A stretch of DNA of 64,000 nucleotides from Bathymodiolus brooksi (Eukaryota; Mollusca; Bivalvia; Mytilida; Modiolidae): contig OY804579.1 of assembly GCA_963680875.1 (NCBI GenBank), positions 13,779,506 to 13,843,505 on the forward strand, given 5' to 3'. This document shows, piece after piece, positions 39,501 to 54,500 of the stretch (position 1 is the stretch's first letter; each line of letters begins with the position of its first letter). A program made the position numbers and the translations under genes. The notes under the pieces were generated by a model that did not search any database, was not told the origin of the DNA, and was given only the letters and a program-made list of their open reading frames with translations.

Positions 39501-42500
39501 TGGGATATGACCACTACACTTTCCAAACATAAATAAAAATGTCTGTCTGAATGGGATATGACCACTACACTTTCCAAACATAAATAAAAATATCTGTCTG
39601 ATTGGGATATGAGTACTACACTTTCCAAACATAAATAACAATGTCTGTCTGATTGGGATATGAGTACTACACTTTCCAAACATAAATAAAAATGTCAGTC
39701 TGATTGGGATATGAGAACTACACTTTCCAAACATAAATAAAAATGTCAGACTGATTGGGATATGACCACTACACTTTCCAAACATAAATAAAAATGTCTG
39801 TCTGATTGGGATATGAGTACTACACTTTCCAAACATAAATAAAAATGTCAGTCTGATTGGGATATGACCACTATACTTTCCAAAACATAAATAAAAATGT
39901 CAGTCTGATTGGGATATGACCACTACACTTTCCAAACATAAATAACAATGTCTGTCTGATTGGGATATGACCACTACACTTTCCAAACATAAATAACAAT
40001 GTCTGTCTGATTGGGATATGACAACTACACTTTCCAAACATAAATAAAAATATCTGTCTGATTGGGATATTAGTACTACACTTTCCAAACATAAATAACA
40101 ATGTCTGTCTGATTGGGATATGAGTACTACACTTTCCAAACATAAATAAGAATGTCTGTCTGATTGGGATATGACCACTACACTTTCCAAACATAAATAA
40201 AAAGGTCTTTTTGATTGGAGTATGACCACTACACTTTCCAAACATAAATAAAAAGGTCTTTCTGATTGGGATATGACCACTACACTTTCCAAACATAAAT
40301 AAAAATGTCTGTCTGATTGGGATATGAGTACTACACTTTCCAAACATAAATAAAAATGTCAGTCTGATTGGGATATGACCACTATACTTTCCAAAACATA
40401 AATAAAAATGTCAGTCTGATTGGGATATGACCACTACACTTTCCAAGCATAAATAACAATGTCTGTCTGATTGGGATATGACCACTACACTTTCCAAACA
40501 TAAATAACAATGTCTGTCTGATTGGGATATGACAACTACACTTTCCAAACATAAATAAAAATGTCTGTCTGATTGGGATATGACCACTACACTTTTAAAA
40601 CATAAATAACAATGTCAGTCTGAATGGGATGTGACCACTACACTTTCCAAACATAAAAAAAAATATCTGTCTGATTGGGATATGACCACTACACTTTCCA
40701 AACATAAATAACAATGTCTGTCTGATTGGTATATGAGAACTACACTTTCCAAGCATAAATAAAAAGGTCTTTCTGATTGGGATATGACCACTACACTTTC
40801 CAAACATAAATAAAAAAGGTCTTTCTGATTGGGATATGAGTACTACACTTTCCAAACATAAATAAAAATGTCTGTCTGATTGGGATATGACAACTACACT
40901 TTCCAAAACATAAATAAAAATGTCAGTCTGATTGGGATATGACCACTACACTTTCCAAACATAAATAACAATGTCTGTCTGATTGGGATATGACCACTAC
41001 ACTTTCCAAACATAAATAACAATGTCTGTCTGATTGGGATATGACCACTACACTTTCCAAACATAAATAACAATGTCTGTCTGATTGGGATATGACCACT
41101 ACACTTTTAAAACATAAATAACAATGTCAGTCTGAATGGGATGTGACCACTACACTTTCCAAACATAAAAAAAAATGTCTGTCGGATTGGGATATGACCA
41201 CTACACTTTCCAAACATAAATAACAATGTCTGTCTGATTGGGATATGCAAACTACACTTTCCAAGCATAAATAAAAAGGTCTTTCTGATTGGGATATGAG
41301 TACTACACTTTCCAAACATAAATAAAAAGGTCTTTCTGATTGGGATATGACCACTACACTTTCCAAACATAATGAAAATGTCTGTCTGATTGGGATATGA
41401 CCACTACACTTTCCAAACATAAATAACAATGTCTGTCTGATTGGGATATGACCACTACACTTTCCAAACATAAATAACAATGTCTGTCTGATTGGGATAT
41501 GACCACTACACTTTCCAAACATAAATACAAATGTCTGTCTGATTGGGATATGACCACTACACTTTCCAAGCATAAATACAAATGTCAGTCTGATTGGGAT
41601 ATGACCACTACACTTTCCAAACATAAATAAAAATATCTGTCTGATTGCGATATGAGTACTACACTTTCCAAACATAAATAACAATGTCAGTCTGATTGGG
41701 ATATGAGTACTACACTTTCCAAACATAAATAACAATGTCTGTCTGATTGGGATATGACCACTACACTTTCTAAGCATAAATAACAATATCTGTCTGATTG
41801 GGATATGAGTACTACACTTTCCAAACATAAATAAAAATATCTGTCTGATTGGGATATGAGTACTACACTTTCCAAACATAAATAAAAATGTCAGTCTGAT
41901 TGGGATATGACCACTACACTTTCCAAACATAAATAAAAATGTCTGTCTGATTGGGATATGACCACTACACTTTCCAAACATAAATAAAAATGTCTGTCTG
42001 ATTGGGATATGAGTACTACACTTTCCAAACATAAATAAAAAGGTCTTTCTGATTGGGATATGACCACTACACTTTCCAAACATAAATAAAAATATCTGTC
42101 TGATTGGGATATGAGTACTACACTTTCTAAACATAAATAACAATGTCTATCTCATTGGGATATGACCACTACACTTTCCAAACATGAATAACAATGTCTG
42201 TCTGATTGGGATATGACCACTACACTTTCTAAGCACAAATAAAAATATCTGTCTGATTGGGATATTAGTACTACACTTTCCAAACATAAATAACAATGTC
42301 TGTCTGATTGGGATATGAGTACTACACTTTCCAAACATAAATAAGAATGTCTGTCTGATTGGGATATGACCACTACACTTTCCAAACATAAATAAAAAGG
42401 TCTTTCTGATTGGAGTATGACCACTACACTTTCCAAACATATATAAAAATGTCTGTCTGATTAGGATATGACCACTACACTTTCCAAACATAAATAAAAA

Positions 42501-45500
42501 TGTCAGTCTGATTGGGATATGACCACTACACTTTCCAAACATAAATAAAAATGTCTGTCTGAATGGGATATGACCACTACACTTTCCAAACATAAATAAA
42601 AATATCTGTCTGATTGGGATATGAGTACTACACTTTCCAAACATAAATAACAATGTCTGTCTGATTGGGATATGAGTACTACACTTTCCAAACATAAATA
42701 ACAATGTCTGTCTGATTGGGATATGACCACTACACTTTCTAAGCATAAATAAAAATGTCTGTCTGATTGGGATATGAGTACTACACTTTCCAAACATAAA
42801 TAAAAATGTCTGTCTGATTGGGATATGAGTACTACACTTTCCAAACATAAATAAAAATGCATTCTGATTGGGATATGACCACTACACTTTCCAAAACATA
42901 AATAAAAATGTCAGTCTGATTGGGATATGACCACTACACTTTCCAAACATAAATAACAATGTCTGTCTGATTGGGATATGACAACTACACTTTCCAAACA
43001 TAAATAAAAATGTCTGTCTGATTGGGATATGACCACTACACTTTCCAAACATAAATAACAATGTCTGTCTGATTGGGATATGAGAACTACACTTTCCAAG
43101 CATAAATAAAAAGGTCTTTCTGATTGGGATATGACCACTACACTTTCCAAACATAAATAAAAAGGTCTTTCTGATTGGGATATGACCATTACACTTTCCA
43201 AACATAATGAAAATGTCTGTCTGATTGGGATATGACCACTACACTTTCCAAGCATAAATAAAAATGTCAGTCTGATTGGGATATGACCACTACACTTTCC
43301 AAACATAAATAAAAATGTCTGTCTGAATGGGATATGACCATTACACTTTCCAAACATAAATAAAAATATCTGTCTGATTGGGATATGAGTACTACACTTT
43401 CCAAACATAAATAACAATGTCTGTCTGATTGGGATATGAGTACTACACTTTCCAAACATAAATAACAATGTCTGTCTGATTGGAATATGACCACTACACT
43501 TTCCAAACATAAATAACAATGTCTGTCTGATTGGGATATGACCACTACACTTTCCAAACATAAATAAAAATGTCTGTCTGATTGGGATATGAGTACTACA
43601 CTTTCCAAACTTAAATAAAAAGGTCTTTCTGATTGGGATATGACCACTACACTTTCCAAACATAAATAAAAATATCTGTCTGATTGGGATATGAGTACTA
43701 CACTTTCTAAACATAAATAACAATGTCTATCTCATTGGGATATGACCACTACACTTTCCAAACATGAATAACAATGTCTGTCTGATTGGGATATGACCAC
43801 TACACTTTCTAAGCACAAATAAAAATATCTGTCTGATTGGGATATTAGTACTACACTTTCCAAACATAAATAACAATGTCTGTCTGATTGGGATATGAGT
43901 ACTACACTTTCCAAACATAAACAAGAATGTCTGTCTGATTGGGATATGACCACTACACTTTCCAAACATAAATAAAAAGGTCTTTCTGATTGGAGTATGA
44001 CCACTACACTTTCCAAACATATATAAAAATGTCTGTCTGATTAGGATATGACCACTACACTTTCCAAACATAAATAAAAATGTCAGTCTGATTGGGATAT
44101 GACCACTACACTTTCCAAACATAAATAAAAATGTCTGTCTGAATGGGATATGACCACTACACTTTCCAAACATAAATAAAAATATCTGTCTGATTGGGAT
44201 ATGAGTACTACACTTTCCAAACATAAATAACAATGTCTGTCTGATTGGGATATGAGTACTACACTTTCCAAACATAAATAACAATGTCTGTCTGATTGGG
44301 ATATGACCACTACACTTTCTAAGCATAAATAAAAATGTCTGTCTGATTGGGATATGAGTACTACACTTTCCAAACATAAATAAAAATGTCTGTCTGATTG
44401 GGATATGAGTACTACACTTTCCAAGCATAAATAAAAATGTCAGTTTGATTGGGATATGACCACTACACTTTCCAAAACATAAATAAAAATGTCAGTCTGA
44501 TTGGGATATGACCACTACACTTTCCAAACATAAATAACAATGTCTGTCTGATTGGGATATGACCACTACACTTTCCAAACATAAATAACAATATCTGTCT
44601 GATTGGGATATGACAACTACACTTTCCAAACATAAATAAAAATGTCTGTCTGATTGGGATATGACCACTACACTTTCCAAACATAAATAACAATGTCTGT
44701 CTGATTGGGATATGAGAACTACACTTTCCAAGCATAAATAAAAAGGTCTTTCTGATTGGGATATGACCACTACACTTTCCAAACATAAATAAAAAGGTCT
44801 TTCTGATTGGGATATGACCATTACACTTTCCAAACATAATGAAAATGTCTGTCTGATTGGGATATGACCACTACACTTTCCAAGCATAAATAAAAATGTC
44901 AGTCTGATTGGGATATGACCACTACACTTTCCAAACATAAATAAAAATGTCTGTCTGAATGGGATATGACCATTACACTTTCCAAACATAAATAAAAATA
45001 TCTGTCTGATTGGGATATGAGTACTACACTTTCCAAACATAAATAACAATGTCTGTCTGATTGGGATATGAGTACTACACTTTCCAAACATAAATAACAA
45101 TGTCTGTCTGATTGGAATATGACCACTACATTTTCCAAACATGAATAACAATGTCTGTCTGTTTGGGATATGACCACTACACTTTCCAAACATAAATAAA
45201 AATATCTGTCTGATTGGGATATGAGTACTACACTTTCCAAACATAAATAACAATGTCTATCTGATTGGGATATGACCACTACACTTTCCAAACATGAATA
45301 ACAATGTCTGTCTGATTGGGATATGACCACTACACTTTCTAAGCACAAATAAAAATATCTGTCTGATTGGGATATGAGTACTACACTTTCCAAACATAAA
45401 TAACAATGTCTGTCTGATTGGGATATACGAACTACACTTTCCAAGCATAAATAAAAAGGTCTTTCTGATTGGGATATGAGTACTACACTTTCCAAACATA

Positions 45501-48500
45501 AATAAAAAGGTCTTTCTGATTGGGATATGACCACTACACTTTCCAAACATAATGAAAATGTCTGTCTGATTGGGATATGACCACTACACTTTCCAAACAT
45601 AAATAACAATGTCTGTCTGATTGGGATATGACCACTACACTTTCCAAACATAAATAACAATGTCTGTCTGATTGGGATATGACCACTACACTTTCCAAAC
45701 ATAAATACAAATGTCTGTCTGATTGGGATATGACCACTACACTTTCCAAACATAAATACAAATGTCAGTCTGATTGGGATATGACCACTACACTTTCCAA
45801 ACATAAATAAAAATATCTGTCTGATTGCGATATGAGTACTACACTTTCCAAACATAAATAACAATGTCAGTCTGATTGGGATATGAGTACTACACTTTCC
45901 AAACATAAATAACAATGTCTGTCTGATTGGGATATGACCACTACACTTTCTAAGCATAAATAACAATATCTGTCTGATTGGGATATGAGTACTACACTTT
46001 CCAAACATAAATAAAAATATCTGTCTGATTGGGATATGAGTACTACACTTTCCAAACATAAATAAAAATGTCAGTCTGATTGGGATATGACCACTACACT
46101 TTCCAAACATAAATAACAATGTCTGTCTGATTGGGATATGACCACTACACTTTCCAAACATAAATAAAAATGTCTGTCTGATTGGGATATGAGTACTACA
46201 CTTTCCAAACATAAATAAAAAGGTCTTTCTGATTGGGATATGACCACTACACTTTCCAAACATAAATAAAAATATCTGTCTGATTGGGATATGAGTACTA
46301 CACTTTCTAAACATAAATAACAATGTCTATCTCATTGGGATATGACCACTACACTTTCCAAACATGAATAACAATGTCTGTCTGATTGGGATATGACCAC
46401 TACACTTTCTAATCACAAATAAAAATATCTGTCTGATTGGGATATTAGTACTACACTTTCCAAACATAAATAACAATGTCTGTCTGATTGGGATATGAGT
46501 ACTACACTTTCCAAACATAAATAAGAATGTCTGTCTGATTGGGATATGACCACTACACTTTCCAAACATAAATAAAAAGGTCTTTATGATTGGAGTATGA
46601 CCACTACACTTTCCAAATATATATAAAAATGTCTGTCTGATTAGGATATGACCACTACACTTTCCAAACATAAACAAAAATGTCAGTCTGATTGGGATAT
46701 GACCACTACACTTTCCAAACATAAATAAAAATGTCTGTCTGAATGGGATATGACCACTACACTTTCCAAACATAAATAAAAATGTCAGTCTGATTGGGAT
46801 ATGACCACTACACTTTCCAAATATATATAAAAATGTCTGTCTGATTAGGATATGACCACTACACTTTCCAAACATAAACAAAAATGTCAGTCTGATTGGG
46901 ATATGACCACTACACTTTCCAAACATAAATAAAAATGTCTGTCTGATTGGGATATGAGTACTACACTTTCCAAACATAAATAACAATGTCTGTCTGATTG
47001 GGATATGAGTACTACACTTTCCAAACATAAATAACAATGTCTGTCTGATTGGGATATGACCACTACACTTTCCAAACATGAATAACAATGTCTGTCTGAT
47101 TGGGATATGACCACTACACTTTCTAAGCATAAATAAAAATGTCTGTCTGATTGGGATATGAGTACTACACTTTCCAAACATAAATAAAAATGTCAGTCTG
47201 ATTGGGATATGAGAGCTACACTTTCCAAACATAAATAAAAATGTCAGACTGATTGGGATATGACCACTACACTTTCCAAACATAAATAAAAATGTCTGTC
47301 TGATTGGGATATGAGTACTACACTTTCCAAACATAAATAAAAATGTCAGTCTGATTGGGATATGACCACTACACTTTCCAAAACATAAATAAAAATGTCA
47401 GTCTGATTGAGATATGACCACTACACTTTCCAAACATAAATAACAATGTCTGTCTGATTGGGATATGACCACTACACTTTCCAAACATAAATAACAATGT
47501 CTGTCTGATTGGGATATGACAACTACACTTTCCAAACATAAATAAAAATGTCTGTCTGATTGGGATATGACCACTACACTTTTAAAACATAAATAACAAT
47601 GTCAGTCTGAATGGGATGTGACCATTACACTTTCCAAACATAAAAAAAAATATCTGTCTGATTGGGATATGACCATTACACTTTCCAAACATAAATAACA
47701 ATGTCTGTCTGATTGGGATATGAGAACTACACTTTCCAAGCATAAATAAAAAGGACTTTCTGATTGGGATATGACCACTACACTTTCCAAACATAAATAA
47801 AAAGGTCTTTCTGATTGGGATATGACCATTACACTTTCCAAACATAATGAAAATGTCTGTCTGATTGGGATATGACCACTACACTTTCCAAGCATAAATA
47901 AAAAATGTCAGTCTGATTAGGATATGACCACTACACTTTCCAAACATAAATAAAAATGTCTGTCTGAATGGGATATGACCACTACACTTTCCAAACATAA
48001 ATAAAAATATCTGTCTGATTGGGATATGAGTACTACACTTTCCAAACATAAATAACAATGTCTGTCTGATTGGGATATGAGTACTACACTTTCCAAACAT
48101 AAATAACAATGTCTGTCTGATTGGAATATGACCACTACATTTTCCAAACATGAATAACAATGTCTGTCTGTTTGGGATATGACCACTACACTTTCCAAAC
48201 ATAAATAAAAATATCTGTCTGATTGGGATATGAGTACTACACTTTCCAAACATGAATAACAATGTCTGTCTGATTGGGATATGACCACTACACTTTCTAA
48301 GCACAAATAAAAATATCTGTCTGATTGGGATATGAGTACTACACTTTCCAAACATAAATAACAATGTCTGTCTGATTGGGATATGAGTACTACACTTTCC
48401 AAACATAAATAAGAATGTCTGTCTGATTGGGATATGACCACTACACTTTCCAAACTTAAATAAAAATGTCTGTCTGATTGGGATATGACCACTACACTTT

Positions 48501-51500
48501 CCAAACATGAATACAAATGTCTGTCTGAATGGGATATGACCACTACACTTTCCAAACATAAATAAAAATATCTGTCTGATTGGGATATGAGTACTACACT
48601 TTCCAAACATAAATAACAATGTCTGTCTGATTGGGATATGAGTACTACACTTTCCAAACATAAATAACAATGTCTGTCTGATTGGGATAGGACCACTACA
48701 CTTTCCAAACATGAATAACAATGTCTGTCTGATTAGGATATGACCACTACACTTTCTAAGCATAAATAAAAATGTCTGTCTGATTGGGATATGACCACTA
48801 CACTTTCCAAACATAAATAACAATGTCTGTCTGATTGGGATATGCGAACTATACTTTCCAAGCATAAATAAAAAGGTCTTTCTGATTGGGATATGACCAC
48901 TACACTTTCCAAACATAAATAAAAAGGTCTTTCTGATTGGGATATGACCACTACACTTTCCAAATATAATGAAAATGTCTGTCTGATTGGGATATGACCA
49001 CTACACTTTCCAAGCACAAATAAAAATGTCAGTCTGATTGGGATATGACCACTACACTTTCCAAACATAAATAAAAATGTCTGTCCGAATGGGATATGAC
49101 CACTACGCTTTCCAAACATAAATAAAAATATATGTCTGAATGGGGTATGAGTACTACACTTTCCAAACATAAATAACAATGTCTGTCTGATTGGGATATG
49201 AGTACTGCACTTTCCAAACATAAATAACAATGTATGTCTGATTGGGATATGACCACTACACTTTCCAAACATGAATAACAATGTCTGTCTGATTGGGCTA
49301 TGACCACTACACTTTCTAAGCATAAATTAAAATATCTGTCTGATTGGGATATGAGTACTACACTTTCCAAACATAAATAAAAATATCTGTCTGATTGGGA
49401 TATGAGAACTACACTTTCCAAACATAAATAAAAATGTCAGTCTGATTGGGATATGACCACTACACTTTCTAAGCATAAATAAAAATGTCTGTCTGATTGG
49501 GATATGAGTACTACACTTTCCAAACATAAATAAAAATGTCTGTCTGATTGGGATATGACCACTACACTTTCCAAACATAAATAAAAATGTCTGTCTGATT
49601 GGTATATGACCACTACACTTTCCAAGCATAAATAACAATGTCTGTCTGATTGGAATATGACCACTACACTTTCCAAACATAAATAACAATGTCTGTCTGA
49701 TTGGGATATGACCACTACACTTTCCAAACATAAATAAAAATGTCAGTCTGATTGGGATATGACCAATACACTTTCCAAACATAAATACAAATATCTGTCT
49801 GATTGGGATATGACCACTACACTTTCCAAACATAAATAAAAATGTCAGTCTGATTGGGATATGACCACTACACTTTCCAAACATAAATAAAAATATCTGT
49901 CTGATTGGGATATGAGTACTACACTTTCCAAACATAAATAACAATGTCTGTCTGATTGGGATATGAATACTACACTTTCCAAACATAAATAACAATGTCT
50001 GTCTGATTGTGATATGACCACTACACTTTCCAAACATAAATAACAATATCTGTCTGATTGGGATATGAGTACTACACTTTCCAAACATAAATAAAAATGT
50101 CTGTCTGATTGGGATATGAGAATTACACTTTCCAAACATAAATAAAAATGTCAGTCTGGTTGGGATATGACCATTACACTTTCCAAACATAAATAAACAT
50201 GTCTATCTGATTGGGATATGACCACTACACTTTCTAAGCATAAATAACAATATCTGTCTGATTGGGATATGAGTACTACACTTTCCAAACATAAATAAAA
50301 ATGTCTCTCTGATTGGGATATGAGTACTACACTTTCCAAACATAAATAAAAATGTCTGCCTGATTGGGATATGACCACTACACTTTCCAAACATAAATAA
50401 CAATGTCTGTCTGATAGGGATATGACCACTACACTTTCCAAACATAAATAACAATGTCTGTCTGATTGGGATATGACCACTACACTTTCTAAGCATAAAT
50501 AAAAATATCTGTCTGATTGGGATATGAGTACTACACTTTCCAAACATAAATAAAAATGTCTGTCTGATTGGGATATGAGAACTACACTTTCCAAACATAA
50601 ATAACAATGTCAGTCTGATTGGGATATGAGAACTACACTTTCCAAACATAAATAAAAATGTCTGTCTGATTGGGATATGAGTACTACACTTTCCAAACAT
50701 AAATAAAAATGTCTGTCTGATTGGGATATGACCACTACACTTTCCAAACATAAATAACAATGTCTGTCTGATTGGGATATGAGTACTACACTTTCCAAAC
50801 ATAAATAAAAAGGTCTTTCTGATTGGGATATGACCACTACACTTTCCAAACATAAATAAAAATATCTGTCTGATTGGGATATGAGTACTACACTTCCCAA
50901 ACATAAATAACAATGTCTGTCTGATTGGGATATGACCACTACACTTTCTAAGCACAAATAAAATATCTGTCAGATTGGGATATGAGTACTACACTTTCCA
51001 AACATAAATAACAATGTCTGTATGATTGGGATATGAGTACTACACTTTCCAAACATAAATAAGAATGTATGTCTGATTGGGATATGACCACTACACTTTC
51101 CAAACATAAATAAAAAGGTCTTTCTGATTGGAGTATGATCACTACACTTTCCAAACATAAATAAAAATGTCTGTCTGATTGGGATATGACCACTACACTT
51201 TCCAAACATAAATAAAAATGTCAGTCTGATTGGGATATGACCATTACACTTTCCAAACATAAATAAAAATGTCTGTCTGAATGGGATATGACCACTACAC
51301 TTTCCAAACATAAATACAAATATCTGTCTGATTGGGATATGAGTACTACACTTTCGAAACATAAATAACAATGTCTGTCTGATTGGGATATGAGTACTAC
51401 ACTTTCCAAACATAAATAACAATGTCTGTCTGATTGGGATATGACCACTACACTTTCCAAACATGAATAACAATGTCTGTCTGATTAGGATATGAGTACT

Positions 51501-54500
51501 ACACTTTCCAAACATAAATAAAAATGTCTGTCTGATTGGGATATGAGTACTACACTTTCCAAACATAAATAAAAATGTCTGTCTGATTGGGATATGACCA
51601 CTACACTTTCCAAACATAAATAACAATGTCTGTCTGATTGGGATATGACCACTACACATTCCAAACATAAATAAAAATGTCTGTCTGACTGGGATATGAC
51701 CACTACACTTTTAAAACATAAATAACAATGTCAATCTGAATGGGATGTGACCACTACACTTTCCAAACATAAATAACAATGTCTGTCTGATTGGGATATG
51801 AGTACTACACTTTCCAAACATAAATAAAAATGTCAGTCTGATTGGGATATGAGAACTGCACTTTCCAAACATAAATAAAAATGTCTGTCTGATTGGGATA
51901 TGTGTACTACACTTTCCAAACATAAATAAAAATGTCTGTCTGATTGGGATATGACCACTACACTTTCCAAACATAAATAACAATGTCTGTCTGATTGGGA
52001 TATGACCACTACACTTTCCAAACATAAATAACAATGTCTGTCTGATTGGGATATGACCACTACACTTTCTAAGCATAAATAAAAATATCTGTCTGATTGG
52101 GATATGAGTACTACACTTTCCAAACATAAATAAAAATGTCTGTCTGATTGGGATATGAGAACTACACTTTCCAAACATAAATAACAATGTCAGTCTGATT
52201 GGGATATGAGTACTACACTTTCCAAACATAAATAAAAATGTCTGTCTGATTGGGATATGACCACTACACTTTCCAAACATAAATAACAATGTCTGTCTGA
52301 TTGGGATATGACCACTACACTTTCCAAACATAAATAAAAATGTCTGTCTGATTGGGATATGAGTACTACACTTTCCAAACATAAATAAAAAGGTCTTTCT
52401 GATTGGGATATGACCACTACACTTTCCAAACATAAATAAAAATATTTTTCTGATTGGGATATGAGTACTACACTTTCCAAACATAAATAACAATGTCTAT
52501 CTGATTGGGATATGACCACTACACTTTCCAAACATGAATAACAATGTCTGTCTGATTGGGATATGACCACTACACTTTCTAAGCACAAATACAAATATCT
52601 GTCTGATTGGGATATGAGTACTACACTTTCCAAACATAAATAACAATGTCTGTCTGATTGGGATATGACCACTTCACTTTCCAAACATAAATAAAAATGT
52701 CAGTCTGATTGGGATATGACCACTACACTTTCCAAACATAAATAACAATATCTGTCTGATTGGGATATGAGTACTACACTTTCCAAACATAAATAACAAT
52801 GTCTGTCTGATTGGGATATGAGTACTACACTTTCCAAACATAAATAACAATGTCTGTCTGATTGGGATATGAGTACTACACTTTCCAAACATAAATAAAA
52901 ATGTCAGTCTGATTGGGATATGAGAACTACACTTTCCAAACATAAATAAAAATGTCTGTCTGATTGGGATATGAGTACTACACTTTCCAAACATAAATAA
53001 AAATGTCTGTCTGATTGGGATATGACCACTACACTTTCCAAACATAAATAACAATGTCTGTCTGATTGGGATATGACCACTACACTTTCCAAACATAAAT
53101 AAAAATGTCTGTCTGATTGGGATATGAGTACTACACTTTCCAAACATAAATAAAAAGGTCTTTCTGATTGGGATATGACCACTACACTTTCCAAACATAA
53201 ATAAAAATATTTGTCTGATTGGGATATGAGCACTACACTTTCCAAACATAAATAACAATGTCTATCTGATTGGGATATGACCACTACACTTTCCAAACAT
53301 GAATAACAATGTCTGTCTGATTGGGATATGACCAATACACTTTCTAAGCACAAATACAAATATCTGTCTGATTGGGATATGAGTACTACACTTTCCAAAC
53401 ATAAATAACAATGTCTGTCTGATTGGGATATGAGTACTACACTTTCCAAACATAAATAAAAATATCTGTCTGATTGGGATATGAGTACTACACTTTCCAA
53501 ACATAAATAACAATGTCTGTCTGATTGGGATATGAGTACTGCACTTTCCAAACATAAATAACAATGTCTGTCTGATTGGGATATGACCACTACACTTTCC
53601 AAACATGAATAACAATGTCTGTCTGATTGGGATATGACCACTATACTTTCTAAGCATAAATAAAAATATCGGTCTGATTGGGATATGAGTACTACACTTT
53701 CCAAACATAAATAACAATGTCTGTCTGATTGGGATATGAGTACTACACTTTCCAAACATAAATAACAATGTCAATCTGATTGGGATATGACCACTACACT
53801 CTCCAAGCATAAATAAAAATGTCAGTCTGATTGGGATATGACCACTACACTTTCCAAACATAAATAAAAATATCTGTCTGATTGGGATATGAGTACTACA
53901 CTTTCCAAACATAAATAACAATGTCTGTCTGATTGGGATATGAGTACTACACTTTCCAAACATAAATAACAATGTCTGTCTGATTGGGATATGACCACTA
54001 CACTTTCCAAACATGAATAACAATGTCTCTCTGATTGGGATATGAGTACTACACTTTCCAAACATAAATAAAAATGTCTGTCTGATTGGAATATGAGTAC
54101 TACACTTTCCAAACATAAATAAAAATGTCTGTCTGATTGGGATATGACCACTACACTTTCCAAACATAAATAAAAATGTCAGTCTGATTGGGATATGACC
54201 ACTTCACTTTCCAAACATGAATAACAATGTCTGTCTGATTGTGATATGACCACTACACTTTCTAAGCATAAATAAAAATATCTGTCTGTTTGGGATATGA
54301 GTACTACACTTTCCAAACATAAATAAAAATGTCTGTCTGATTGGGATATGAGTACTACACTTTCCAAACATAAATAACAATGTCAGTCTGATTGGAATAT
54401 GAGTACTACACTTTCCAAGCATAAATAAAAATGTCAGTCTGATTGGGATATGACCACTACACTTTCTAAACATAAATAACAATGTCTGTCTGATTGGGAT